Under the pieces are notes generated by a model. The model did no database searches. It was not told the origin of the DNA and saw nothing but the letters and a program-made list of their open reading frames with translations. A stretch of 21,438 bases of DNA from Nitrospiraceae bacterium. Its GTDB lineage: Bacteria; Nitrospirota; Nitrospiria; Nitrospirales; UBA8639. Positions 6,869 through 13,840 of this stretch are shown one piece after another (the first letter of the stretch is position 1; every line of letters begins with the position of its first letter). The DNA is taken from positions 1 to 21,438 of the forward strand of contig DOFS01000579.1 of assembly GCA_003523945.1 (NCBI GenBank), in the 5' to 3' direction. Made by a program: the position numbers and the translations under genes.

Positions 6869-7938
6869 ATAGCAGAAGTGTGACGCCTTTAGTCGTTTCC
6901 CTGTTCCTGTTCCACCTGTTTGCTGGATTCCCAGGGGTGGGGTTGGCACAGGAAGGGCCAAGTTCACTTGAGGAGTCAAGTGGGATTGAAGCCCAGAAAT
7001 ACACAACAGCGACTCAGAACGCTCCTACATTTTCGCAAAAAGAACTCGACCAAATGCTGGCACCGATTGCCCTCTACCCCGATTCGCTCTTGTCACAGAT
7101 ATTGATAGCGGCCACCTACCCCCTTGAAGTGGTGGAAGCAGCCCGATGGTCCAAGGCCCATCCCACGCCCAAAGGAGAACAAGCGGTGCAGGCCGCTCAA
7201 GAGCTGAATTGGGATCCCAGCGTCAAATCCATGTTGGCATTTCCCCAAATCCTCATGATGATGGATGAGAAGCTCACGTGGACGCAACAACTCGGCGATG
7301 CCGTTTTGAGCCAACAGCCAGCCGTGATGGATACGATTCAGACATTACGGCAGAGGGCTTTGTCTTCCGGAAATCTCACCTCCAACGACAAAATTCTGGT
7401 GACCCAAGTGGAGCAAAACATCCTGATTGCACAAGCCAACCCACGGATGATTTATGTTCCGTATTACGATCCCTTAGTCGCGTATGGGCCCTGGTGGTGG
7501 ACGGGGTATCCGCCGGTGTATTGGCCCATCTGGCCTGGCTACATTGGCTTCGGATTCGGGGGAGGGTTCTCTTGGGGGTTGGGAATTGGAGTGGGGCCCG
7601 GATTTTTCTTTGGTGGCTTTAATTTCGCCCGCCATCAGGTTCTGATCAATAGAGGCGGCTTTAGACAGCCATGGCGACATTCTCCGGAACATCGACGAAG
7701 CGTTCCGTATCGAGACAATACCGTTCGTCAACCTCACGATCTTACCGGATCGGCCAGTCAGATTGAGCGGCAGGCGCAGGGATTCGACGGTCTTAGACAG
7801 GGAACAGATACTCAGGGGTCCCGGGCGCCTGGTAGTGAAAGGATCCAGCGGCCATCAAACGGGCCTCAAAACAGTAGAGGTGGGGGAGGTTTTGGGAGAT
7901 CTCCTGGCGGAGGGGGTGGTCATGGCGGGCCTAGGTAA
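6823..7938 (+). CDS. Secreted DUF3300-domain protein
   Basis: The 371-residue product starts at the ATG at 6823, placed by AAAGGAGAGGG just upstream; a TTG at 6790 would be a longer but poorer start. A signal peptide is likely (hydrophobic core about residues 22-42, ending GVGLAQEG). Residues 71-265 match the DUF3300 family: FSQKELDQMLAPIALYPDSL opens it, followed by AATYPLEVVEAARW, LNWDPSVKSMLAFP and NPRMIYVPYYDPLV, then a Trp/Tyr/Pro- and Gly-rich stretch. The last 100 residues are Arg-, Ser- and Gly-rich and probably disordered. The family is exported and common in Gram-negative genomes, but its biochemical role is not established as far as I know. The divergent LysR gene is its likely regulator. 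Confidence 0.88.
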   Translation: METRKPTFPEIWSAGDSRSVTPLVVSLFLFHLFAGFPGVGLAQEGPSSLEESSGIEAQKYTTATQNAPTFSQKELDQMLAPIALYPDSLLSQILIAATYPLEVVEAARWSKAHPTPKGEQAVQAAQELNWDPSVKSMLAFPQILMMMDEKLTWTQQLGDAVLSQQPAVMDTIQTLRQRALSSGNLTSNDKILVTQVEQNILIAQANPRMIYVPYYDPLVAYGPWWWTGYPPVYWPIWPGYIGFGFGGGFSWGLGIGVGPGFFFGGFNFARHQVLINRGGFRQPWRHSPEHRRSVPYRDNTVRQPHDLTGSASQIERQAQGFDGLRQGTDTQGSRAPGSERIQRPSNGPQNSRGGGGFGRSPGGGGGHGGPR

Positions 7939-8035
7939 TATCGGAGAAACGACCAGTGGCCCCCGAAGTACTTCGTTTTCAAATTCAGAGAGAAAGCTCA
8001 AAGCGGATTGAATTCAGTGACCTAACCTAAACCCG

Positions 8036-8098
8036 AATCCACCGGACTTTGCGCCACTCTGTTGACGGGGTGGATTTGTCCCATTTTGTTGGGGGACA
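8036..8098. repeat. Two adjacent inverted repeats downstream of the DUF3300 gene
   Basis: AATCCACC (8036-8043) pairs with GGTGGATT (8069-8076). Immediately after it, TGTCCC (8077-8082) pairs with GGGACA (8093-8098). They lie between the DUF3300 gene and the G+C-rich antiporter gene. They may be terminators or ends of decayed mobile DNA; neither is followed by a T-run. The rest of 7939-8229 shows no gene. Confidence 0.35.
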
Positions 8099-8229
8099 GC
8101 AGGTCATCTCAGGGCAGTGTCAATAAGACCAGGATCATGGATCTCTATGCGTTGCTAACCCGATAAACCGATACTCTGACGCTGCGCAATCAATTGCGCA
8201 CCGACCTTCGGCGTCCTTCAGGGGAACCC

Positions 8230-9966
8230 ATGCACGAAGTCCACGCACTCGCCCCCATACTCATTCTGCTGGCGGTCGGCATCCTTGCGATCACGCTGAT
8301 GCAACGAATCGGGCTCAGCACGATCGTCGGATACCTTATCGCGGGCATGCTGATCGGTCCATACTCGCTTGGCCTGATCCACGAGAGCGAGACCACGCAC
8401 CTCCTGGCTGACCTCGGGGTCGTTTTTCTGCTGTTCGATATCGGGTTACACTTTTCGCTGACGAGTCTCTGGGGGGCCCGTCGCGATATCCTCGGGCTGG
8501 GACCGCTTCAGATCGTGTTATGCGGCCTCGCCTTCGGCGTGATCGCCATGGCCATGGGTCTTGGTCCGGAATACGCCGTGATTCTCGGTGGTGCATTCGC
8601 ACTTTCCTCAACGGCGGTCGTGGTTCAGACTCTCGCGGAACGGGGACAACAAAGCTGTCCCGTCGGACTGACTGGCACGGGGGTCCTGATCTTCCAGGAC
8701 ATCTGTGCAATCTTCCTGCTGATTTTTGCGGCCTCCCTTGAAAACGGGGATTCTCCAACCGCCGAATCCGACCTCGCCGTCATCGCTGTTCTGGCAGTTT
8801 TGAAGGCTGTCGTTGCGTTTATCGTGGCGGTGGTGATTGGACGCTATGCCGTCAGGCCATTGTTTCGCTTTCTCGCGGCCACGAAAAACGAGGAGGTCTT
8901 CACTGCCACTGCGCTCCTAGTGGTCCTGGCGACGGCAGTCGCCACGGGGGGTGCGGGGCTGTCCCTCACACTTGGCGCGTTTCTGGGCGGCATGATCATC
9001 TCCGAAACACCTTACCGGCATGTGATCCAGACCGAGGCGAAACCATTTCGTAACCTGCTGCTCGGGTTCTTCTTCATCACCGTGGGTATGTCCCTGGACT
9101 GGCGCATCCTGTTCGGGCACTGGACCGAAATCCTCATCTTCTTGTTCGCACTCATCGCGATCAAAGCGGTCCTGGTCAGCACCGCAGCGAGGGTCTTCGG
9201 CTGGTCAACGCCGGGCTCTGTGCAACTCGGCTTCTTGCTCGCCCAGGGCAGTGAGTTGACCTTCGTGATAATTGCTATGCCGATGGTGCGTGAGGCATTG
9301 GGCGAAGGCCTTGTCGGGATAGTGATCACCGGCATCGCAACCAGTCTTGTGCTCACCCCGACCTTGGCATCTCTCGGCAACCGCTTGGCCAGGATGCTCA
9401 AGCGAAGGATCCCGGACTCAGTGTCGACCAATGCCACCCTGTCGAGTCCCGCGACCGCTCCGCTACTCGTGTTCGGCATGGGCGATGTCGGCCGTATGGT
9501 CGTGGATGCGCTTGAAGCGCACAACCTGCCTTACGACGCGATTGAGATGGACCATAACCGTTTTCTGGCTGCAAGTGCCGACGGCTACGCTGTGGCTTTC
9601 GGGGACCCAAGCGATGTTCGCTTGATGGGGACCCTTGCGTTTGCACAGCGAGAGACAACCGTGGTCACTATCGTCCGATACGAAGTGGCGAAAGCCCTGA
9701 TGCCGATCATGCGTGATCGTTACCCAAACCTGACTCGCTTCATTGCTGTTGACACGGAGGAGGACAAGACAAGATTCGAGGCTGTCGGGATGCGCCCGAT
9801 CGTCAACCGAAGCTTTCCGAGGGGAATCGATATCTCGGCCGCAGTATTACGCAATCAGCATGTGGATGAGGCGAAGATTCAAACTTGGATGCAGCGGCAG
9901 CAGGAACGAGCGCTCCAGGTTGCCGCCGACTGTGAGGAAAGCCGTGCCGTATCTGTTATGACTTGA
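8230..9966 (+). CDS. KefC/YbaL-type cation:proton antiporter (CPA2) with RCK domain
   Basis: The 578-residue product joins a CPA2 exchanger domain to a cytoplasmic TrkA-N/RCK domain. Residues about 1-395 hold some twelve membrane spans, with GLSTIVGYLIAGMLIGP (28-44), DLGVVFLLFDIGLHFS and LIFQDICAIFLL, where the QD pair marks the ion site. Residues 410-545 form the nucleotide-binding domain, opening with LLVFGMGDVGRMVVDAL (GxGxxG). Homologues exchange K+ (or Na+) for protons and are gated by ligands at the RCK domain. I chose the ATG at 8230 because AGGGGA lies five bases upstream and the family consensus begins soon after; a TTG at 8194 is possible. The gene is clearly richer in G+C than the flanking genes and sits between the two promoter copies, next to an IS3 remnant, which suggests transfer. 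The closest E. coli relative in layout is YbaL. Confidence 0.92.
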   Translation: MHEVHALAPILILLAVGILAITLMQRIGLSTIVGYLIAGMLIGPYSLGLIHESETTHLLADLGVVFLLFDIGLHFSLTSLWGARRDILGLGPLQIVLCGLAFGVIAMAMGLGPEYAVILGGAFALSSTAVVVQTLAERGQQSCPVGLTGTGVLIFQDICAIFLLIFAASLENGDSPTAESDLAVIAVLAVLKAVVAFIVAVVIGRYAVRPLFRFLAATKNEEVFTATALLVVLATAVATGGAGLSLTLGAFLGGMIISETPYRHVIQTEAKPFRNLLLGFFFITVGMSLDWRILFGHWTEILIFLFALIAIKAVLVSTAARVFGWSTPGSVQLGFLLAQGSELTFVIIAMPMVREALGEGLVGIVITGIATSLVLTPTLASLGNRLARMLKRRIPDSVSTNATLSSPATAPLLVFGMGDVGRMVVDALEAHNLPYDAIEMDHNRFLAASADGYAVAFGDPSDVRLMGTLAFAQRETTVVTIVRYEVAKALMPIMRDRYPNLTRFIAVDTEEDKTRFEAVGMRPIVNRSFPRGIDISAAVLRNQHVDEAKIQTWMQRQQERALQVAADCEESRAVSVMT

Positions 9967-10148
9967 CCTGCGTTCCAGGGAGACGATGTCCAGAAATGGT
10001 TATCTCGCCGCTTTCATCAAAGTCGGGTATAGTACGCGACATCTATCTCCGGTCGGTGAACCGCTTGGGTCCGTATGCGGCCGGAGCAGACATTCTTCTA
10101 TTCCACTAACTAAAACAAATCACGAAATGTTTGGGGGACTGGAATCAC

Positions 10149-10529
10149 CTATGAGCGGACGGTCAACCCAAATCCGCATTCCTTCCCAAAATTCCCCAGA
10201 TCCTTGTGATCAACCCCCAGTAGTTTTGCCACCAGATCAATTAGGTTGCGAGTCTCTGGGGTCAGTGGCCGATACCCCAGTGCACTATGCGGACGATGCG
10301 TATTTGATAGCCGCCGCCATTGTTCGATGATGATTTGAGCTTCTTGCAACGTGTAAAAGATTCCATTCAGCAACTCAACCTGAAGCTTTCCGTTAACAGA
10401 TTCTGCCCACCCATTTTCCCAGGGATAGCCCGGCTCAAGGCATATGGGGCCGACCTCTATCTGCTGAAACCGTTGACGTAAGGCATGCACAATAAATTCT
10501 GGGCAGTTGTCGCTAACTCTGAGGATCCG
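10149..10529 (-). mobile_element. 3' remnant of an IS3-family transposase gene
   Basis: Reading the minus strand from about 10529, the frame gives RILRVSDNCPEFIVHALRQ, then EPGYPWENGWAESVNGKL and THRPHSALGYRPLTPE, ending at a stop at 10149-10151. These are the integrase-core motifs of IS3 OrfB: the second Asp (in SDN) and the catalytic Glu (in WAES) are 35 residues apart, the D-35-E spacing. The first Asp, the N-terminal half and OrfA are absent, so the element is dead. The upstream cut falls directly at the copied LysR promoter region (homology begins near 10519). No inverted terminal repeat was identified. Confidence 0.85.
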
Positions 10530-10716
10530 GATTTCTATTATTTACTTATAGCTTAACCGTATAGGTTTAATAGAATTAAATTATTTCTCTTATGAGTCTG
10601 CAGAGGTGTATTCTAAGTTATGTCGCAAGGTTGGAGCTTGATGGCTACAACAAAAAGGAAAGGGACAATCATGGAGACAAAGATACCGTCATGCCCTGAA
10701 ACAGGGTCCGGGGTCG
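10519..10716. repeat. Duplicated promoter-leader-start unit, copy 2
   Basis: This is the second copy of the LysR/DUF3300 intergenic unit (copy 1 at 6671-6868). It includes a scrap of the LysR gene's first codons in which the start codon is changed (ATG to ATA on the minus strand, at 10536-10538), so no regulator is made here. Homology fades after about 14 codons of the downstream gene. Confidence 0.85.
10553..10570. promoter_or_regulatory. Candidate LysR operator, copy 2
   Basis: TTAACC and GGTTTAA form an imperfect dyad at the same relative place as the dyad at 6705-6722. Although several bases differ between the copies, both keep the inverted symmetry, which suggests selection on a binding site for the LysR regulator at 5779-6690. 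Confidence 0.42.
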
Positions 10717-11669
10717 GATTAACAATGGTCATTGTGGCCCTCTCCGCATTTATCTTCAGCCAAAACGTCATGGCAGAAGAGATGCCTTCCTTCACAACCG
10801 GTTTGGCCCAAACGGTCAATCCCGGCCTTTATACGTGCCATGAGGCGCAGGCGCGGGGAAGTGCCGTCGGAAGAATTGCAGCTGAGGATGGCACGGAGTG
10901 GATGGTGCCGGCTAAGACGAACTTCCAGAGTGCGGACAAGGCCTCTGACCTGTTCAATCAATGTAATGGTATCCATTTACATCGTCTTTCAGAACTTAAC
11001 CCAAAGCCGATCCCTGTGATAGACGCCGGCGGTACCGAAAACTTTACGGTGTACATCTTTGCCGACAATTATTTCGAGTGGTACGTGAACGGCCGGTTGT
11101 TGGCCGTCGATGCCGTTCCCTTTACCCCGTTCAATAGCAGTGTCATCCGCTTTAAAGTTGATCGTCCGTTTTCTGTCGCTGTCCTGGCCGTTGACTGGGA
11201 AGAACATCTGGGCCTGGGCTCAGAGAAAAACAGAGGATGGGCCTATCATCCTGGAGACGCCGGGTTCGTTGCCGTGATCAAAGACGAACGTGGAAAGACT
11301 GTCACGATCACGAATGGCACCTGGAGGGCCCAGACATTTTACATTGCTCCACTGCAAGATCGCGCATGTCTGGTAGTGCAGAATCAGCGCAGAGACAGCT
11401 CCGCCTGTTCCACGGAAAGTGTTCAAGATGGCAGATCTTTTTCAGCAGCGCATTGGCCTATTCCGGATACCTGGTTCGCACCCGGCTTCGATGATAGTGA
11501 CTGGCCGCACGCAACCGTCTTCACCAACGACACGGTTGGTGTCGACAACAAGCCAGCGTTCATGAACTTCACCGATATCTTTGATGATCCGAAGGCGGAT
11601 GCCGAATTCATCTGGTCGGCGAATCTGGTTCTCGACAATCTGGTTTTACTACGAAAAACAGTCGAGTGA
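10671..11669 (+). CDS. Secreted beta-sandwich protein of unknown function
   Basis: I place the start at the ATG at 10671, which corresponds exactly to the start of the DUF3300 gene in the duplicated unit and follows AAAGGAAAGGG; ATG codons at 10620 and 10641 lie in the leader. The 332-residue product has a signal peptide ending near NVMAEEM. The mature part looks like one or two jelly-roll domains: YFEWYVNGRLLAVD, FKVDRPFSVAVLAVDWEEHL and then FAPGFDDSDWPHATVF resemble galactose-binding-like modules found in carbohydrate-active proteins, where the FDDSxW motif is common. No catalytic motif was seen. Four or more cysteines suggest disulfides. The promoter implies shared LysR control with the DUF3300 gene. 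The family is not named with confidence. Confidence 0.8.
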   Translation: METKIPSCPETGSGVGLTMVIVALSAFIFSQNVMAEEMPSFTTGLAQTVNPGLYTCHEAQARGSAVGRIAAEDGTEWMVPAKTNFQSADKASDLFNQCNGIHLHRLSELNPKPIPVIDAGGTENFTVYIFADNYFEWYVNGRLLAVDAVPFTPFNSSVIRFKVDRPFSVAVLAVDWEEHLGLGSEKNRGWAYHPGDAGFVAVIKDERGKTVTITNGTWRAQTFYIAPLQDRACLVVQNQRRDSSACSTESVQDGRSFSAAHWPIPDTWFAPGFDDSDWPHATVFTNDTVGVDNKPAFMNFTDIFDDPKADAEFIWSANLVLDNLVLLRKTVE

Positions 11670-11725
11670 TGTCCTGCGGACAAAGGCAAGAAACAGAAGC
11701 GACAGAGCGGTAATGGGCACTGAGC

Positions 11726-12083
11726 GTGACCAGGATAACGACAACCATGAAGACACGTGAAGTGGAATCCGTTCGGATAGGTTTTCACCAACACACAAGG
11801 AGCACATCATGACACGCACCATTCATCTACCCATCATGACCGTCTCTATTTTCACAGCCATGGTTTTTCTCATGGCCGGCATTGGACATGCGGCCACGCT
11901 CAGCGAGGGACACAGTAAGGTTGAAGAAAGGGTGACAGCCGATCAAGGGGGAGTCCTCGCGGTGAAAACATCCACAGGCACCCGACAGCTGAATGCGAAT
12001 GACCCTCGTCGTATGACCATTGTACTCGACGAAAACGATGCGGTTATGGAGGCGCATCTCAGGGGTCAAGATGGCCGTCATCA
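11726..12083. repeat. Tandem duplication, unit 1
   Basis: This unit holds the leader, ribosome binding site and first 90 or so codons of the small secreted protein gene. It matches 12378-12735 at a constant offset of 652 bases with high identity, including AAGTGGAATCC, CGGATAGGTTTTCACCAA and ATGACACGCACCATTCA. Confidence 0.9.
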
Positions 12084-12315
12084 CTTCTACACCGGAAAAT
12101 TATTGTATACGGGGAAAAGGCAGGAGGGAGTCAAGATGGAAACCACGGCTGGCGTAAGGGTGTTTCCCCTTGGTCGCCTCCAACTTAAAACCAAAGGCAT
12201 TAAAGAGGGCACAATTGTTACGGTCGAAGTGAATGAAGCCGGCACTGTTATTGATCTTCACCGTGGTTCACATGGAGTCACAAGCATTTACGCCCTGCTG
12301 AAAACACCCGAGTGA
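11809..12315 (+). CDS. Small secreted protein with two repeat domains
   Basis: The 168-residue product starts at an ATG preceded by CAAGGAG with eight bases between them. The N-terminus has a clear signal peptide (hydrophobic stretch about residues 8-24, cleavage near IGHAAT). The mature protein is two units of about 55 residues: the first ends in RRMTIVLDENDAVMEAHL, the second in EGTIVTVEVNEAGTVIDLH. Each has the same plan as the three repeats of the 2024 gene product, so the two genes belong to one family. No cysteine pairs, metal motif or catalytic residues stand out. It lies downstream of the 10671 gene on the same strand, with a 139-base gap, and a broken tandem copy follows. The function is unknown. 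Confidence 0.75.
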   Translation: MTRTIHLPIMTVSIFTAMVFLMAGIGHAATLSEGHSKVEERVTADQGGVLAVKTSTGTRQLNANDPRRMTIVLDENDAVMEAHLRGQDGRHHFYTGKLLYTGKRQEGVKMETTAGVRVFPLGRLQLKTKGIKEGTIVTVEVNEAGTVIDLHRGSHGVTSIYALLKTPE

Positions 12316-12377
12316 CGGTTTGGATGTAATTTTTAACCTACTGTCCTGAACAGTAAGGACATGAATGCCCGCAGAGG

Positions 12378-12735
12378 GTGACCAGAATAACGACAACCAT
12401 GAAGACAACTGAAGTGGAATCCATTCGGATAGGTTTTCACCAATTTACAAGGAGAGTATCATGACACGCACCATTCACCTACCCATCATGACCGTCTCTA
12501 TTTTCACAGCAATGGTTTTTCTCATGCCTGGCATTGTGAAGGCGGATACGCTCAGCGAAAAACACAGCAAGGTTAAAGGAGTGATGACAGCCGATCAAGG
12601 GGGAATCCTCACGGTGAAAACGCCCACAAGTAAACGGCAGCTGAATGCGAATGACCCTCGTCGCATGACCATTGTACTGGACCAAAACATTGCGGTTTTG
12701 GAGGCGCATCCCAAGGGTCAAGAAGGCCGTCATCG
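12378..12735. repeat. Tandem duplication, unit 2
   Basis: This is the second copy of the 358-base unit at 11726-12083. Homology stops abruptly after the codons for GRHR, where unrelated sequence starts; the second repeat domain of the protein is therefore missing. Confidence 0.9.
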
Positions 12736-12853
12736 ATGGCAGTCCTGGCACCTGGAGTGGCAGTACCAGCCCAACCATCCACGCTCATGGGAACAGGTTC
12801 TCATGCCTGGGGCACGCTCGCCACAACCGGCAACCCGTCCCTTTGCAGGCTGA
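12461..12853 (+). pseudogene. Truncated tandem copy of the two-repeat secreted protein
   Basis: The ORF starts like its intact neighbour at 11809 (MTRTIHLPIMTVSIFTAMV) and keeps the ribosome binding site (CAAGGAGAG), signal peptide and first repeat domain. After about residue 92 it loses all similarity and runs through 39 unrelated codons to a stop at 12851-12853. It is probably a duplicate fused to foreign sequence. A short secreted one-domain protein could still be made, since the signal peptide and domain are intact, so it may not be entirely dead. Confidence 0.7.
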
Positions 12854-12863
12854 GCCGGGCGGT

Positions 12864-13016
12864 ACCGTGAGGTCGTCGGAAGAATTACAAAAGAAGGTGG
12901 GAAACTTACTGGATTTGAAAAAACAGGAGCATCTGGCGCCCAAGGCCCTCGTCACCCCGACCGGGAAAACGTATTCCATGGTGGTTTCCTCGAACATCCC
13001 GGGAACATTTATGTAG
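12864..13016 (+). pseudogene. Coding remnant with the VTPTGKTYSMV motif
   Basis: The frame reads SSEELQKKVGNLLDLKKQ, then APKALVTPTGKTYSMVVSS, and stops at 13014-13016. The segment LVTPTGKTYSMV matches LVTPTGETYVMV in the remnant at 14930, also at DNA level (CACCCCGACCGGGAAAAC against TACCCCGACCGGGGAAAC). A start with a ribosome binding site is not visible. A different frame stays open over 13000-13087. Between 13088 and 13260 I see nothing supportable. Confidence 0.45.
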
Positions 13017-13260
13017 TCAGTGGGGCCCCAACGTGTCCGGGGGCCTTGCATTTGGAAGTGGCCTATGTAGAAATCTTTACACCCTAATTAGAAGGGACCG
13101 CCTACATGACGAAAGGAGCAAAGAATTTCCCGAAACAAAGCGTGCCTTATTAGGAATTTTGATTTACTTGTATATTGCACTCGCACCAATTCAGCGTGGC
13201 AAGAAGTCTGGTGAGACAAACTGAAGGAAAATTAAAATACAATGAAAGGTTTTCGGTCTC

Positions 13261-13827
13261 ATGGCACGTGGGTGGACACAGAATATGAAATTGGTCTATG
13301 CCCTCCTTCTTCTTGTGTTTGCGCCAACGACGCTGTTGGCAGTTTCGGCCATTGATGATCTTCCGGATTTGACCGGGGGCGTCATTCCGTTGCTGTCCTA
13401 CGACACAGGAGAAAGTGGGGGCGGCCAATTATTCTCGGGGGGTCGCCTTTCTTCTCGCGGAGAGGTTCATTACCTGGTTCGGATCAAAAACCAGTCCGGC
13501 GATCCGATCCTCGCCGAATCTCTGATTGTTGTGGTCCACAAGATCCAGGAAAGTGCAAGGCTACGGGACGTCACATTGGAACTTGATCTCCCGAATGCGG
13601 ATGGCCACACAAAAGATGGACTACCGTATTTTCATGTTCCAGTGGATTCGATGCCGTATTTGCAACCGTATGCGGAGAGTCAGCCCTTTAAGCTCGAGAT
13701 CAAGAACCCGAATCTGTTTCGCCTGTATCCACCGGTACTCCGTGTTTATGGTGCCCGACTGACTCCAGCTCAGGCATATCAGGACACACTGAAGACTCTC
13801 AATAAAGACAACGAACGCCGTAATTAA
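13261..13827 (+). CDS. Secreted beta-rich protein of unknown family
   Basis: The 188-residue product has a hydrophobic signal region at about residues 9-28 (KLVYALLLLVFAPTTLLAV), so it is exported. The mature part shows alternating strands: EVHYLVRIKNQSGDPILAES, then DVTLELDLPNADGHTKDG and FRLYPPVLRVYGARLTPAQ, which suggests an immunoglobulin-like or similar beta-sandwich. I do not recognise a named family. The ATG at 13261 has GAAAGG at some distance (11 bases); a second ATG at 13285 would give a more standard signal peptide (MKLVYALLL) but has no ribosome binding site. It ends 13 bases before the repeat-protein gene, so the two are very likely one operon and may act together outside the cytoplasm. 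Confidence 0.75.
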   Translation: MARGWTQNMKLVYALLLLVFAPTTLLAVSAIDDLPDLTGGVIPLLSYDTGESGGGQLFSGGRLSSRGEVHYLVRIKNQSGDPILAESLIVVVHKIQESARLRDVTLELDLPNADGHTKDGLPYFHVPVDSMPYLQPYAESQPFKLEIKNPNLFRLYPPVLRVYGARLTPAQAYQDTLKTLNKDNERRN

Positions 13828-13840
13828 AGGATGATGACCT

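Noticed and set aside
9012..9524. A 170-codon minus-strand frame inside the antiporter gene
   Set aside because: Long shadow frames are expected in G+C-rich coding DNA; the plus strand matches a known family over its whole length.
10047..10086. CTCCGG/CCGGAG as a terminator behind the antiporter gene
   Set aside because: The arms are only six bases with a loop of nearly 30 and no T-run follows.
11726..12735. The paired units as ends of a composite transposon
   Set aside because: Both units carry the front of a secreted-protein gene rather than transposase or terminal repeats, so a plain tandem duplication explains them better.
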